Made by a program: the position numbers and the translations under genes
In this document: positions 7,969 through 17,966 of the stretch, in pieces
Layout: each line of letters starts with the position of its first letter
How positions within the stretch are numbered: position 1 is the stretch's first letter
The notes under the pieces: model-generated
Databases searched by the model: none
What the model saw: the letters and a program-made list of their open reading frames with translations, nothing else
What the model was told of the DNA's origin: nothing
Assembly (NCBI RefSeq): GCF_002933465.1
Contig: NZ_PSZE01000009.1
Span: forward strand, 62,001 to 126,000
Direction: 5' to 3'
Source of the DNA: Nocardia nova
Lineage (GTDB): Bacteria; Actinomycetota; Actinomycetes; Mycobacteriales; Mycobacteriaceae
Length of the DNA: 64,000 bases

Positions 7969-8940
7969 CTACTTGTGCAGGCCGGCGAGGGCCTTCTTCA
8001 ATTGGTCCTTGCAGGTCGTGCCGACGTCGTTGCTGTCGATGCTGCCCTCGGCCTGAATCCGCAGTTCCACCTTCACCGAGACGTTGGAGTCCAGGGCCGC
8101 GCAGGTGTAGTCGAGGGTGACGAAGCTCGAGTAGTTCTGCTGGTAGGCCGCGTAGTAGGCCTGGCTGCCGATGCCCGCGATATCGCCGGAGGTACGGCCG
8201 CTGCCGGTGGTCTTGGTGTCGTAGTTCTTCCAGCTGTTGAACTGCGGATCGCTGTATTTGCTCTGGAAGTCGGCCTCGAGGTCGATATCGGAGCCGTCGG
8301 TGCCGTACTTGCCGGCGCCGTCGTACCGGGCCCGGCAGGTCAGGTTGCCGCCACCGAAGCTGGAGTCGGGTGCGCGTTCGGTGTGCTCGGGCGCGTCCTT
8401 GGGCGTGGGCGCCCACTTGCGCAGCACCGTGGTATCGATCAGTGAGCAGGCATCGGTGACATTGGCCATCGAATAGTTGCCGTCGATACCCTTCTTGTCG
8501 CCGAGCGGTCCCTTACTTCCGCCCCCGCCCCCGCCGGTGAGCGCGATCACGCCGATCACGATGCCGATCACCACGACCAGGCCGACCACGCCGCCGACGA
8601 TCCACGGCGTGTTGTTCTTCTTGGGCGGCTGTGGATAGGCCGGCTGTTGTGCATAAGGCGGCGGGAACTGCTGCTGTGGATAATTCGGCACGGACGGCGG
8701 TGGCTGCTGTGCGTAGGGCTGCTGTGGGGCGCCACCGTGATAGGCATCGAAACCCGCCCCCAGAACGGTCGGATCCGTGCCGGTGACGGGCCCGGGACGC
8801 CCACCCATGACGGTCGGATCGGTGCCGGTGAGCGGCTGCTCCGGAGCCGCCGGCGTCGACCACCAGTGCACGGTTTCGTTGGGCGGATTGCCTTGCCCCG
8901 GATACTCGGGCCCACCGTGCGGTGGATTACTGCCTGTCAC
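7969..8940 (-). CDS. Membrane-anchored DUF3558-like protein
   Basis: A 323-residue protein of three parts. The N-terminal ~120 residues are cytoplasmic and low-complexity, rich in Pro, Gln and Tyr, with two GTDPTV repeats. One transmembrane helix follows at about 130-155 (WIVGGVVGLVVVIGIVIGV). The extracytoplasmic domain of ~165 residues starts DACSLIDTTVLRKW and contains four cysteines, resembling the DUF3558 fold of actinobacterial lipoproteins. Here the anchor is a helix, not a lipid. GTG 8940 is chosen because GGAGG lies 7 nt upstream and upstream in-frame codons are not protein-like. It is divergent from the SRP RNA gene. Function unknown. Confidence 0.7.
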   Translation of the reverse strand: MTGSNPPHGGPEYPGQGNPPNETVHWWSTPAAPEQPLTGTDPTVMGGRPGPVTGTDPTVLGAGFDAYHGGAPQQPYAQQPPPSVPNYPQQQFPPPYAQQPAYPQPPKKNNTPWIVGGVVGLVVVIGIVIGVIALTGGGGGGSKGPLGDKKGIDGNYSMANVTDACSLIDTTVLRKWAPTPKDAPEHTERAPDSSFGGGNLTCRARYDGAGKYGTDGSDIDLEADFQSKYSDPQFNSWKNYDTKTTGSGRTSGDIAGIGSQAYYAAYQQNYSSFVTLDYTCAALDSNVSVKVELRIQAEGSIDSNDVGTTCKDQLKKALAGLHK

Positions 8941-9037
8941 GTCTTTCCTCCGGTCCTGGCGCGGAAGCCCCCTCGAAAAATGTCGCAGGTGATCGTATCG
9001 ACTCCGCCCGGATTCCACTCGAGTGGACAGTTGTGAC

Positions 9038-9043
9038 TACACT
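9038..9043 (+). promoter_or_regulatory. Likely -10 box of the SRP RNA gene
   Basis: TACACT lies 7 nt before the inferred 5' end of the SRP RNA (9051), the right spacing for a -10 element. I do not see a clear -35 hexamer. Confidence 0.4.
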
Positions 9044-9050
9044 GGCCGAC

Positions 9051-10556
<1,506 letters not shown>

Positions 10557-10590
10557 GGTCGGCGCGATCCGCCACGGATTCGGATGAGCG

Positions 10591-10619
10591 GTTCGCGGCC
10601 CCTGCTCGGGGCCGCGAAC
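10591..10619 (+). terminator. Hairpin terminator after aminotransferase gene
   Basis: Perfect 12-bp stem (GTTCGCGGCCCC, 10591-10602, with 10608-10619) and a 5-nt loop. It is followed by two tandem copies of the 14-mer CGCGAACCTGTCTC (10613-10640), the first overlapping the right arm of the stem. There is no strong T tract. Confidence 0.65.
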
Positions 10620-10671
10620 CTGTCTCCGCGAACCTGTCTCCGCCGAGGCGCGGCTGTCCGGTCGGAACCGG

Positions 10672-11547
10672 TTACCGCGGCTTGTGCGCCAGTACCGCGA
10701 ACATCGTCACCGAGAGGTGGATGTCCCCGGTGCGCGCGCCGGCTTCCAGGTCCGCCAGCAACTGCCGCCGCTGTGCCTCGGTGATCGCCCCGCGCGCCTC
10801 TGCCATCCCGGCGATGCGGGCCACCAGCGCCCCCGCGCCCGCGCTCGCGTCCTGGACCAGCGCATGCGAGCCGATATCGTCGACGACCAGTCCGGCCCCC
10901 GCGAGCAGGCCCGGCAGCCGCCGTCCCGAGAACGGGTTGGTGGTGTTGGTGATCAGGGTTTCGACCACCTCGTGCACGACCCTCCGGTCGCCGGGGTGCA
11001 CGATGGCGGTGCCCCAGTCGCTGTCCATGACGACGACGCGTCCGCCCGGTTTCAATACCCGGGCGATCTCCCGTGCGGCGCGCGCCGGGGCGGTCAAATG
11101 CTGGAAGACCCGCTCGCACAGGGCGACGTCGAAGGTGTCACCGCCGAACGGCAGCCCGTAGGCATCGCCGGGTACGAACCGGGCCGGCGAATTGTGCTGG
11201 GCCGCACGGCGTTCCGCCCCGGCCAGCAAATTCGGATCGGGTTCGACGCCGACCGCGTCACCGGTCGGGCCGACCGCGTCGGCGAAGACCAGCACCTCCG
11301 AGCCGGTGCCGGAGCCGATGTCGACCGCACTTTCGCCCGGAGCGACGGCCAGGGCGTCGTGCGCCCAGCGGCGTAGTCCGCGAATCCCGGGAAGTGCTGC
11401 CTGCAGATCGTGAATGTCGATGAGTTGGTCGCGGCCCGCGCGATCGAATCGGTCCGGCCTCAGCCCCGAGGGTGAGGAATTGTCTGCCGAGGAGCTGTGT
11501 GTGGGCGCCATATCTTCCACCGTGGGTGTTGCCAAAGTGTCGGGCAT
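10672..11547 (-). CDS. Class I SAM-dependent methyltransferase
   Basis: Methyltransferase of the UbiE/Methyltransf_11 type, 291 residues. Motif I is SAVDIGSGTGSEVLVFA at about 75-91, the acidic end of strand 2 is GVEPDPN, and motif post-I is FDVALCERVFQHL with VLKPGGRVVVMD after it. The first ~30 residues are a low-complexity Ser/Pro tail, so a later start is possible. The C-terminal helical part probably selects the substrate, which cannot be inferred. It converges on the aminotransferase gene and is divergent from the DNA-glycosylase-like gene at 11652. Confidence 0.82.
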   Translation of the reverse strand: MPDTLATPTVEDMAPTHSSSADNSSPSGLRPDRFDRAGRDQLIDIHDLQAALPGIRGLRRWAHDALAVAPGESAVDIGSGTGSEVLVFADAVGPTGDAVGVEPDPNLLAGAERRAAQHNSPARFVPGDAYGLPFGGDTFDVALCERVFQHLTAPARAAREIARVLKPGGRVVVMDSDWGTAIVHPGDRRVVHEVVETLITNTTNPFSGRRLPGLLAGAGLVVDDIGSHALVQDASAGAGALVARIAGMAEARGAITEAQRRQLLADLEAGARTGDIHLSVTMFAVLAHKPR

Positions 11548-11651
11548 GAAGATTCACCCTACGCGCGCAGAAAAGCTACGGGTGGGTAGCCATGTGAGTC
11601 CGGTCACGTCCGTCGGTAGGCGGATATCCGGCGGTCTGCCATGATCGATAC

Positions 11652-12239
11652 ATGGTGAGCCGCAAAGTGTGCCTCGCGCAGGAACCGGAGGCGGACAAGC
11701 TGTTGTCGGAGGACGACTTCGCCCTCTTGACCGGGATGCTGCTGGATCAGCAGTTTCCCCTCGAACATGCTTTCCGCGGTCCGAAGAAGATCGCCGACCG
11801 CATGAACGGTTTCGATATCCACCGGATCGCGGAGGCCGATCCGGAGGAGTTCGAGGAATTGGGCGCGACCCCGCCCGCCATTCACCGCTACGGCCGGTCG
11901 ATGGCCCGGCGCACCCAGGAGCTGGCCCGATACGTCGTCGAACACTACGACGGCATCACCTCCGAAATCTGGACCCGCGACGATCCCGACGGCAAGGAAG
12001 TGCTGCGCCGGCTGAGGGAACTGCCCGGCTACGGCGACCAGAAGGCACGCATCTTTCTGGCGTTGCTGGGCAAACAACTCGGTGTGCGCCCGGCCGGGTG
12101 GGAGAAGGCGGCCGGCGCCTACTCGGAGCCGAATTCGCGCCGCTCCGCCGCCGACATCGTCGACAACGAGTCACTGCTCGAGGTGCGGGCCTTCAAGAAG
12201 CAGATGAAGGCCGCGGCCAAGGAAGCCAGGGCGAAATAG
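11652..12239 (+). CDS. HhH-GPD type base-excision DNA repair protein
   Basis: A 195-residue protein of the HhH-GPD superfamily (DNA glycosylase fold), which removes damaged bases. N-terminal ALLTGMLLDQQFPLEHAF is the conserved 'QQ' helix; the helix-hairpin-helix is LRELPGYGDQKARIFLALLG at about 116-135, with the Gly-Tyr-Gly turn. It is shorter than full glycosylases and the usual catalytic Asp just after the hairpin is not obvious, so activity may differ. The Lys/Ala-rich C-terminus could bind DNA. It stands alone, with the SDR remnant downstream on the opposite strand. Confidence 0.85.
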   Translation: MVSRKVCLAQEPEADKLLSEDDFALLTGMLLDQQFPLEHAFRGPKKIADRMNGFDIHRIAEADPEEFEELGATPPAIHRYGRSMARRTQELARYVVEHYDGITSEIWTRDDPDGKEVLRRLRELPGYGDQKARIFLALLGKQLGVRPAGWEKAAGAYSEPNSRRSAADIVDNESLLEVRAFKKQMKAAAKEARAK

Positions 12240-12254
12240 CCCGAGCTTGCGGCG

Positions 12255-12400
12255 ATCCGGCTACTGCGCGTGTATCCGCCGTCGACCAGGTGTTAGGTCC
12301 CGGTGATGAACGTGGCCGCATCGCCGGTCAGGAATGTGGCCAGCCCCGCGACCTCCGCGGTTGTGCCCAGCCTGTCCAGAGCGTGTTTCCGCGACTGTCG
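12255..12400 (-). pseudogene. Remnant of a short-chain dehydrogenase C-terminus
   Basis: Read on the minus strand, the interval encodes LDRLGTTAEVAGLATFLTG, then DAATFITGT, a stop codon (TAA, 12293-12295), and HLVDGGYTR. This is the well-known C-terminal end of classical SDRs (RLGTPEEVA...FITGxxxxVDGG), with a premature stop at a position usually occupied by a charged residue. No start or NAD-binding part is present; upstream the frame degenerates before reaching the SsuD-like gene. It is a decayed fragment. Confidence 0.6.
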
Positions 12401-12466
12401 GACGGGTGGTGCCGAATCGGTGCTGTCCGCACCGCGGCGGTGCGGGACGCCGGACTGCGCGGCCGG

Positions 12467-13624
12467 TTAGCTGCTGCTCGCCGCCGTGGCGAACGGTGTT
12501 GTGGCGATGCGATTTTCGCGATGGGTGGGCGGCTGCCACAGTCCGCGACGCCGCAGGATCGGCAAGACTCCCTCACCGAACCAGTACGCCTCCTCCACAT
12601 GCGGATAACCGGAGAGAATGAACTGCGTGATGCCGAGGCGGGAGTATTCGATCAGCCGCTCGGCCACCTCTTCGTGCGAGCCGACCAGCGCCGTCCCCGC
12701 GCCGCCGCGCACGAGTCCGACCCCCGCCCACAGGTTGGGTGCGATCTCGAGCCGATCGGTGTTGCCGCCGTGCAGTTCCAGCATGCGCCGCTGGCCCTCG
12801 GATTCGCTCTGCGCCAGATTCGCCTGCACCCGTTCGATATCCGCGGGATCGACCGCCGACAGCAACCGGTCGGCCTCCGCCCACGCCTGTTCGGTGGTAT
12901 CGCGGGAAATGACATGGATGCGCAGGCCGTAGTCGAGAATCCGCCCCTGATCGACCGCGAGGCGGCGGATCCACTCCAGCTTCTTGCTCACCGCGAACAG
13001 CGGCTCGCCCCAGGTGAGATAGGTGTCGACATAGCGGGCGGCCACCGGCCCGGCGGCGGCCGAGGAGCCACCGAAGAACACCGGCGGAATCGGATCGGGC
13101 CGGTTGTTCAGTTGCGCGTTGCGCACCTGCAAATGTTTGCCCTCGAACGTCACCGGAGCCTCGGACTCCCACAGTTCCCGCACGATGTGCAGGAATTCGC
13201 CGGTGCGCTCGTACCGCTGTTCCTTGTCCAGGAAGTCGCCGTAGGCCTGCTGTTCGTGCGGTTCGCCGCCGGTTACGACGTTGAGTAACAGACGTCCCCG
13301 CGAATGCCGCTGGAAGGTTCCGGCCATCTGCGCGGCGAGGGTGGGACTCACCACCCCGGGCCGGAACGCGACCAGGAATTTGAGAGTTTCGGTGGTCTCC
13401 ACCAGCATGGCCGTCGTCAGCCAGGCGTCCTCGCACCATGCGCCCGTCGGCGTCAGCACCGCCTCGAAACCGTTCTCCTCCGCGGCACCCGCGATCTGAT
13501 TCAGATAGCGCAGCGACGCCGGACGGTCACCCGACATCGAGGTGCCGTGACCGCCCGCGACCAGATTGCGGGAATCGCCATAGGTGGGAAGAAACCAGTG
13601 GAACGAAAGGCTCATTTCGGACAT
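12467..13624 (-). CDS. ssuD: FMNH2-dependent alkanesulfonate monooxygenase (SsuD-like)
   Basis: Luciferase-like flavin monooxygenase, 385 residues, that splits alkanesulfonates into an aldehyde and sulfite using reduced FMN. N-terminal LSFHWFLPTYGDSRNLVAGG and the stretch RPGVVSPTLAAQMAGTFQRH (about 93-112) are typical of SsuD/MsuD, as are LLLNVVTGGEPHEQQAYGDF and the C-terminal RRRGLW. The substrate could be methanesulfonate, the end product of the SfnG/MsuC steps encoded at 16.7-23.9 kb. ATG 13624 is chosen; ATG 13615 is three codons further in. No ABC transporter is next to it; the nearest one is at 42-45 kb. The flavin reductase is at 23459. Confidence 0.88.
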   Translation of the reverse strand: MSEMSLSFHWFLPTYGDSRNLVAGGHGTSMSGDRPASLRYLNQIAGAAEENGFEAVLTPTGAWCEDAWLTTAMLVETTETLKFLVAFRPGVVSPTLAAQMAGTFQRHSRGRLLLNVVTGGEPHEQQAYGDFLDKEQRYERTGEFLHIVRELWESEAPVTFEGKHLQVRNAQLNNRPDPIPPVFFGGSSAAAGPVAARYVDTYLTWGEPLFAVSKKLEWIRRLAVDQGRILDYGLRIHVISRDTTEQAWAEADRLLSAVDPADIERVQANLAQSESEGQRRMLELHGGNTDRLEIAPNLWAGVGLVRGGAGTALVGSHEEVAERLIEYSRLGITQFILSGYPHVEEAYWFGEGVLPILRRRGLWQPPTHRENRIATTPFATAASSS

Positions 13625-13789
13625 GATGGCCGACGACCGGAAGTGCGTCACCGGTTGTAATCGGGCTGGTTATTACTCTGGCCCATCCGCATCGAACGCC
13701 CGCAAACTCCACCGATGCCGTGTGTCTGTGCCGGACACGGCAACCTGTGCTGCCGCGTGCCGGCAGTCGGAAAGTCGAGGAATCAAGCA

Positions 13790-14485
13790 GTGAAGATGAG
13801 GAAATTCGCCGTGCTCACGGCGCTGGTCGCGACGACGTTGGGTGCGCTGGCGGGGACGGTTCAGGCCGCTCCGGCTGCCGACGACGGCGTCGTGAACTAC
13901 CAGGCGAGGTCCACCGAGAACGCGGCGATCATTTCGACCGACGCCGGGTCGATGAATGTCGAGGACGGCGTATTCAAGATCAAGGCCGCCGATGGGACCA
14001 CCGTGGCCGGAACCGAACTGAATTTCCGGGTCGACGATTTCGAGTTTCCGATCGCCGCCGACATCTCCGGTCGTACGGCGACGCTCACTCCGCAGTTCGA
14101 TCTGCAGCATGCGACCTACAAGCCGGTCGCGCTCCCGTTCGAGGACAGCGCGCCGTGGAAGACCCCCTATGAGCGCGAGGTCGCCGCCTTCACCCGTCTC
14201 AAGGACACCATCGCCACCGGCGCTGCCATCGGCACCGCGGCCGGTGGTATCGGTGGCGCGGTCATCGGCTGCATCGCGGGCGCTGCCCTCGGTGTCGTCG
14301 CCACCGGTGCGCTGGCCACCCTGTTCGGCCTCGGCCCGCTCGGCGGCTGTGTCGCCGGTGCCGCCGCCGTCGGCTTCCTGGGTGTGCTCGCCGGCCAGAT
14401 CTTCGTGACCGCCCCGGTCGCGATCGGCGCCGCGATCCAGTACTTCTCCACCATCAACGAGCCGTTCAAGGCCCCGGCCAAATGA
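13790..14485 (+). CDS. Secreted protein with Gly/Ala-rich membrane-like C-terminus (copy 1)
   Basis: Exported protein of 231 residues, not assigned a function. A signal peptide (KMRKFAVLTALVATTLGALA, cleavage about after VQA) is followed by a ~115-residue beta-rich domain with FRVDDFEFPIAADISGRTATL. The last ~80 residues are a Gly/Ala-rich hydrophobic stretch with glycine-zipper-like repeats (GAAIGTAAGGIGGAVIGC), which suggests insertion in a membrane or oligomer formation. The paralogue 230 bp downstream is strongly similar throughout. GTG 13790 has GAGGAA 8 nt upstream. A terminator follows. Confidence 0.8.
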   Translation: MKMRKFAVLTALVATTLGALAGTVQAAPAADDGVVNYQARSTENAAIISTDAGSMNVEDGVFKIKAADGTTVAGTELNFRVDDFEFPIAADISGRTATLTPQFDLQHATYKPVALPFEDSAPWKTPYEREVAAFTRLKDTIATGAAIGTAAGGIGGAVIGCIAGAALGVVATGALATLFGLGPLGGCVAGAAAVGFLGVLAGQIFVTAPVAIGAAIQYFSTINEPFKAPAK

Positions 14486-14537
14486 AGCGGTTACCGGCCC
14501 CACCCCTGAGTCGGTAATTATTTCAGCGGTCGAATCG

Positions 14538-14571
14538 AAGGATCCCCGCGTTTTCGAATGCGGGGATCCTT
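14538..14571 (+). terminator. Rho-independent terminator
   Basis: Perfect 12-bp stem AAGGATCCCCGC (14538-14549 with 14560-14571), 10-nt loop, then TTTAATTT. It ends transcription of copy 1 before copy 2, so the paralogues are separate transcription units. Confidence 0.88.
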
Positions 14572-14712
14572 TTTAATTTGTGAGATTCGATTTATTTTGT
14601 CCTGTCAGGCTATTCGAATCGACCTGGTTATTAACCTCGTCACTTTTTCGTATTCACCGCAAACTGGATAAAGCCGTTCCGGCCGAATGCAATGAGTGAT
14701 GAGGAAAAAGCA

Positions 14713-15432
14713 GTGAAGATGAGGAACTTTGCCGTGGTTGCGGCCACGGTGGCCGCCGCCGTCGGCGTGACGGCCGGCACCGTGAATGCCACGCCCAACG
14801 CACCCGGCGAGGGTGCCGTCAATTACCAGGCATCGACGAACGAGAAGTCGACGATCATATCCACCGACGCCGGTTCGCTGGGCGTGGAAAATGGTGTCTT
14901 CAAGATCAACGCCGTCGATGGGACCACTCTCGCCGGAACCGAATTGAAGTTCCGGGTCGACGATTTCGAATTCCCGATCGCGGCCGATATCGCAGGCCGC
15001 ACCGCCACCCTGACCCCGCAGTTCGATCTGCAGCACGCGGTCTACAAGCCGGTCGCGCTCCCCTTCGAGGACCAGGCGCCGTGGAAGACGCCCTATGACC
15101 GGGAAGTGGCGGCGTGGACCCGCCTGACCAGCACTATTACCGCGGGAGCCACGATCGGCACGCTGGTCGGTGGTATCACCGGCGGAGCCGTGGGCTGCTT
15201 GCTCGGCGGTATCGCGGGTGCGACCGTCGCCGCGGCCGCGATCGTCGGACTGTTCGGCGCCTTCCTGCCCGCGGCCGTGATCGGCTGCTTCGGCGGCATC
15301 GTCGCGGTCGGCGCGCTGGGCACCCTGGCGGGCCAGTTGCTGGTCACCGCGCCGGTGGCGATTCTGGCGGCAGCCCAGTACTTCACCACCATCAATGCGC
15401 CGTTCACCCCTGCGCCGGCTCCGGCCAAGTAG
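14713..15432 (+). CDS. Secreted protein with Gly/Ala-rich membrane-like C-terminus (copy 2)
   Basis: Paralogue of the protein at 13790, 239 residues, with the same plan: signal peptide (cleavage about after VNA), the motif GTELKFRVDDFEFPIAADI, VALPFEDQAPWKTPYDREVAAW before the hydrophobic part, and a C-terminal Gly/Ala-rich segment of about 85 residues. The start GTGAAGATGAGG is identical to that of copy 1. The pair arose by tandem duplication. Each copy has its own upstream region, and the region before copy 2 is AT-rich. Function unknown. Confidence 0.8.
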   Translation: MKMRNFAVVAATVAAAVGVTAGTVNATPNAPGEGAVNYQASTNEKSTIISTDAGSLGVENGVFKINAVDGTTLAGTELKFRVDDFEFPIAADIAGRTATLTPQFDLQHAVYKPVALPFEDQAPWKTPYDREVAAWTRLTSTITAGATIGTLVGGITGGAVGCLLGGIAGATVAAAAIVGLFGAFLPAAVIGCFGGIVAVGALGTLAGQLLVTAPVAILAAAQYFTTINAPFTPAPAPAK

Positions 15433-15450
15433 GGGGAGAGCGGTATTCAG

Positions 15451-15492
15451 CCGGGTACCCCGGGTCGATCGGCACCGACCCGGGGTACCCGG
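15451..15492. terminator. 17-bp stem between convergent genes
   Basis: Perfect 17-bp inverted repeat (15451-15467 with 15476-15492), 8-nt loop. It sits between the convergent secreted-protein and beta-lactamase genes. There is no T tract, but the stem is very stable. Confidence 0.7.
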
Positions 15493-15533
15493 TCCTTGCG
15501 GAAAACCCGGTAGCACAAGCCGATTCGGCACGT

Positions 15534-16487
15534 TCAGCGTGGAATCGGGGTGCCGTCCACGGTGGCGATCGCGATCGTGGCGGCACGGGCGATCGCCGCA
15601 TTGTCGTATTCGGCGTCCGGCCGGTCGCGCGTGGACAGGATCGTCAGCACGATCGGCGCGCGTCCCGGCGGCCACGCCACGGCGATATCGTTGCGCGTTC
15701 CGTAGTCGCCGGCGCCGGTCTTGTCGCCGACCTGCCAGCCTGCCGGCACCCCGGCCCGGATCAGCGCACCGCCGGTGGTGTTGGCACGCAGCAGTCCGGT
15801 GAGCACGTCGCGATCGTCGGCGGCGACCGACGGGTCGAGCACAAAGTGCCGTAGATCGGCGGCCAGCGCGCGCGGCGTACTGGTGTCGCGCTCGTCGCCG
15901 GGCAGGGCCTCGTTCAGCGTGGTCTCGGTGCGGTCCATCCGCGTGGTCGTATCGCCGATGGCGCGCAGCCGCTGCTGCAACCCCTGCGGGCCGCCGAGTT
16001 CGGCGAACATCAGATTGCCGGCGGTGTTGTCGCTGAACCGCACCGCGGCGTCCATGATCTCGCGCAGGGTCAGGCCCTGGTCGACATGTTGTTCGGTGAC
16101 CGGGGAATTGGGCACCAGATCGGCCCGGGTGTAGGTGATGCGACGGTCGAGTTCGGCGGGTGGAAGGGTGCTCAGCAACGCGCCTGCGGCCAGCGCCTTG
16201 AACGTCGAGCAATACGGAAACCGCTCGTCCGAGCGGTATTCCACGACCCGTCCGGTTCCGGTGTCGAGCGCGTAGACGCCGAGCCGGCCGCGCAGGCGAG
16301 CCTCCAGATCGTGGAATTCGGCCAGTGACTCGGCGGCGAGCGGAACCGTCGATGTGGGCACCGCGGTCGATACGGGTGCGGTCGATACGGGTGCGGCGCT
16401 TCGATCGGCACCGCAGGCGCTCAGGGGTATGAGCGTGGCAGCGGTCGCGACCAGCACGGCCGAGCGGGTGAAGCGAGGGGACATCAT
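15534..16487 (-). CDS. bla: Class A beta-lactamase lipoprotein
   Basis: Serine beta-lactamase that hydrolyses penicillins and often cephalosporins outside the membrane. The 317-residue precursor has a lipoprotein signal with lipobox LSAC (Cys25), a Ser/Thr/Pro linker with a short internal repeat, and the full class A set: STFK (about 93-96), SDN (about 151), the omega-loop [14 protein letters not shown] with the catalytic Glu, and KTGAG (about 255). It resembles the chromosomal AST-1/FAR-1 type enzymes of Nocardia. ATG 16487 and ATG 16484 are adjacent, with AAGGAA just upstream. The gene is divergent from the DszC-like gene. Confidence 0.95.
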   Translation of the reverse strand: MMSPRFTRSAVLVATAATLIPLSACGADRSAAPVSTAPVSTAVPTSTVPLAAESLAEFHDLEARLRGRLGVYALDTGTGRVVEYRSDERFPYCSTFKALAAGALLSTLPPAELDRRITYTRADLVPNSPVTEQHVDQGLTLREIMDAAVRFSDNTAGNLMFAELGGPQGLQQRLRAIGDTTTRMDRTETTLNEALPGDERDTSTPRALAADLRHFVLDPSVAADDRDVLTGLLRANTTGGALIRAGVPAGWQVGDKTGAGDYGTRNDIAVAWPPGRAPIVLTILSTRDRPDAEYDNAAIARAATIAIATVDGTPIPR

Positions 16488-16611
16488 TTGCGTTCCTTGT
16501 GGATCGATGGCTGTGAGCGCTCGCAGCAAGAGTGGCAGCCCTCGCTCATGCTGTCCAAGACACCCGTGGCGGTATCCAAGCCGTTTCGGCATCGACTGCG
16601 CGATCGTGGAT

Positions 16612-16680
16612 ATGGTCGCCGCCTGTACGGCGTTCGTCTTCTCCATGACGAACTGCGTATGCGCCCTACTGAGCATGTGA
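16612..16680 (+). CDS. Possible Cys-containing leader peptide
   Basis: ATG 16612 opens a 22-codon ORF with three cysteines, including NCVCALL near its end, stopping 65 bp before the DszC-like gene. In actinobacteria short Cys-bearing upstream ORFs control sulfur genes by ribosome stalling when cysteine is scarce. Its placement at the head of the organosulfur genes makes this possible, but codon use and a ribosome-binding site give no extra support. Confidence 0.25.
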   Translation: MVAACTAFVFSMTNCVCALLSM

Positions 16681-16745
16681 CGGATAGTTATGTTCCCGCT
16701 GCGCGTAACGGGTGAGCGAATCGCGCTGCCGGGTCATCGTCGGGT

Positions 16746-17966
16746 ATGGCCTCCACAGCACCGCAGCAGATCACCGATCGCGACCTCGACGACATCTTCG
16801 GCCCCGTATTCGACCGCATCGCCGCCGGGGCGGTGGCGCGCGAGATCGATCGCCGCCTGGCCTACGAGGAGGTCGACTGGCTACGGCAAGCCGGATTGGG
16901 GGCGCTACGGGTACCGGCCGAATACGGCGGCTTCGGCGCCAGCGTGCGACAGCTGTTCCGGCTGCTGATCGACCTCGCCGCCGCGGAATCCAATCTGCCG
17001 CAGGCGCTTCGGGTGCACTTCTCGTTCGTCGAGGATCAGCTGCTGGCCGAGCCCGGTCCCGCGCGCGAGCACTGGCTGCGCGCGGCCGGCTCGGGCGCCC
17101 TGGTGGGCAATGCCATCACCGAACCGGGCGTCGGCGCGGTCGACCGCTACCGCACCCGGCTGACCCGCGGCACCGATAACGACTGGCTGCTCAACGGCAC
17201 CAAGTACTACAGCACCGGTTCGCTGTACGCCGACCATATTCTGGTCGCGGCCGACCGTGACGGGGAGCGGGTGTCGGTGCTGGTCGACGCGAATGCCGAC
17301 GGTGTGCGGCGAAGCGACGACTGGGACGGTTTCGGGCAGCGGCTGACCGCCAGCGGCACCACGGAATTCAACGATGTGCGGGTTCCCGAAGAGCGGGTGC
17401 TCGGCCCGGGTTACGGTGCGCCCGGCCGTACCTACGCGACCTCGTACCTGCAGTTGGTGCAGTTGGCGGTGCTGGCCGGTATCGCCCAGCGGGCGGAATC
17501 AGACGTTCGGGCCTGGGTCGCCGACCGCACCCGCAGCTACACCCATTCGGCAGCCGATCTGCCGCGCCACGATCCACTGGTTCAGCAGGTGATCGGCAAG
17601 CTGTCGGCGGCGGCCTTCGGAGCGCGTGCCAGTGTGCTGGCCGTGGCCGACCTGCTGGACGACGTCCTGGCCACCGGCGCGCAGGACGAGGCCGCGCTGG
17701 ACGCGGTCGAATTGGCCTCGGCCCAGGCACAGCTCGGTGTGATCGACACCGTCCTGACCGCCACCACCCAGCTGTTCGAGGTCGGCGGCGCCTCGATCAC
17801 CTCCGAAGATCTGCGGCTGGACCGGCATTGGCGCAACGCCCGCACCATCTCGGTGCACAATCCCGCGGTTCAGAAGGCGCGTGCGATCGGCGACCACCTG
17901 CTCAACGGATCCGAACTCCCGTACGCGTGGAGCGCGGGCAGCCGCGCGGGCCAGGTGCAGCGATGA
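16746..17966 (+). CDS. Acyl-CoA dehydrogenase-fold flavin monooxygenase (DszC/MsuC-like)
   Basis: Reduced-flavin-dependent monooxygenase with the acyl-CoA dehydrogenase fold, 406 residues, of the group that includes DszC (dibenzothiophene oxidation) and MsuC (methanesulfinate to methanesulfonate). Visible are RVPAEYGGFGASVRQLFRLL at about 57, the ITEPGVG turn, LNGTKYYSTGSLYADHILV at about 155-173, FGQRLTASGTTEF, and C-terminal LDRHWRNARTISVHNP. The catalytic Glu of true dehydrogenases is not needed in this group. Its stop overlaps the next start (ATGA), so the two proteins are translationally coupled. Given SfnG downstream, an MsuC-like role is the best guess. Confidence 0.8.
   Translation: MASTAPQQITDRDLDDIFGPVFDRIAAGAVAREIDRRLAYEEVDWLRQAGLGALRVPAEYGGFGASVRQLFRLLIDLAAAESNLPQALRVHFSFVEDQLLAEPGPAREHWLRAAGSGALVGNAITEPGVGAVDRYRTRLTRGTDNDWLLNGTKYYSTGSLYADHILVAADRDGERVSVLVDANADGVRRSDDWDGFGQRLTASGTTEFNDVRVPEERVLGPGYGAPGRTYATSYLQLVQLAVLAGIAQRAESDVRAWVADRTRSYTHSAADLPRHDPLVQQVIGKLSAAAFGARASVLAVADLLDDVLATGAQDEAALDAVELASAQAQLGVIDTVLTATTQLFEVGGASITSEDLRLDRHWRNARTISVHNPAVQKARAIGDHLLNGSELPYAWSAGSRAGQVQR

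Noticed and set aside
13715..13789. Cys-rich N-terminal extension of the first secreted protein as a leader peptide
   Set aside because: It is in frame with the secreted protein without a stop, so it is not a separate peptide, and the signal peptide begins at the well-supported GTG 13790.
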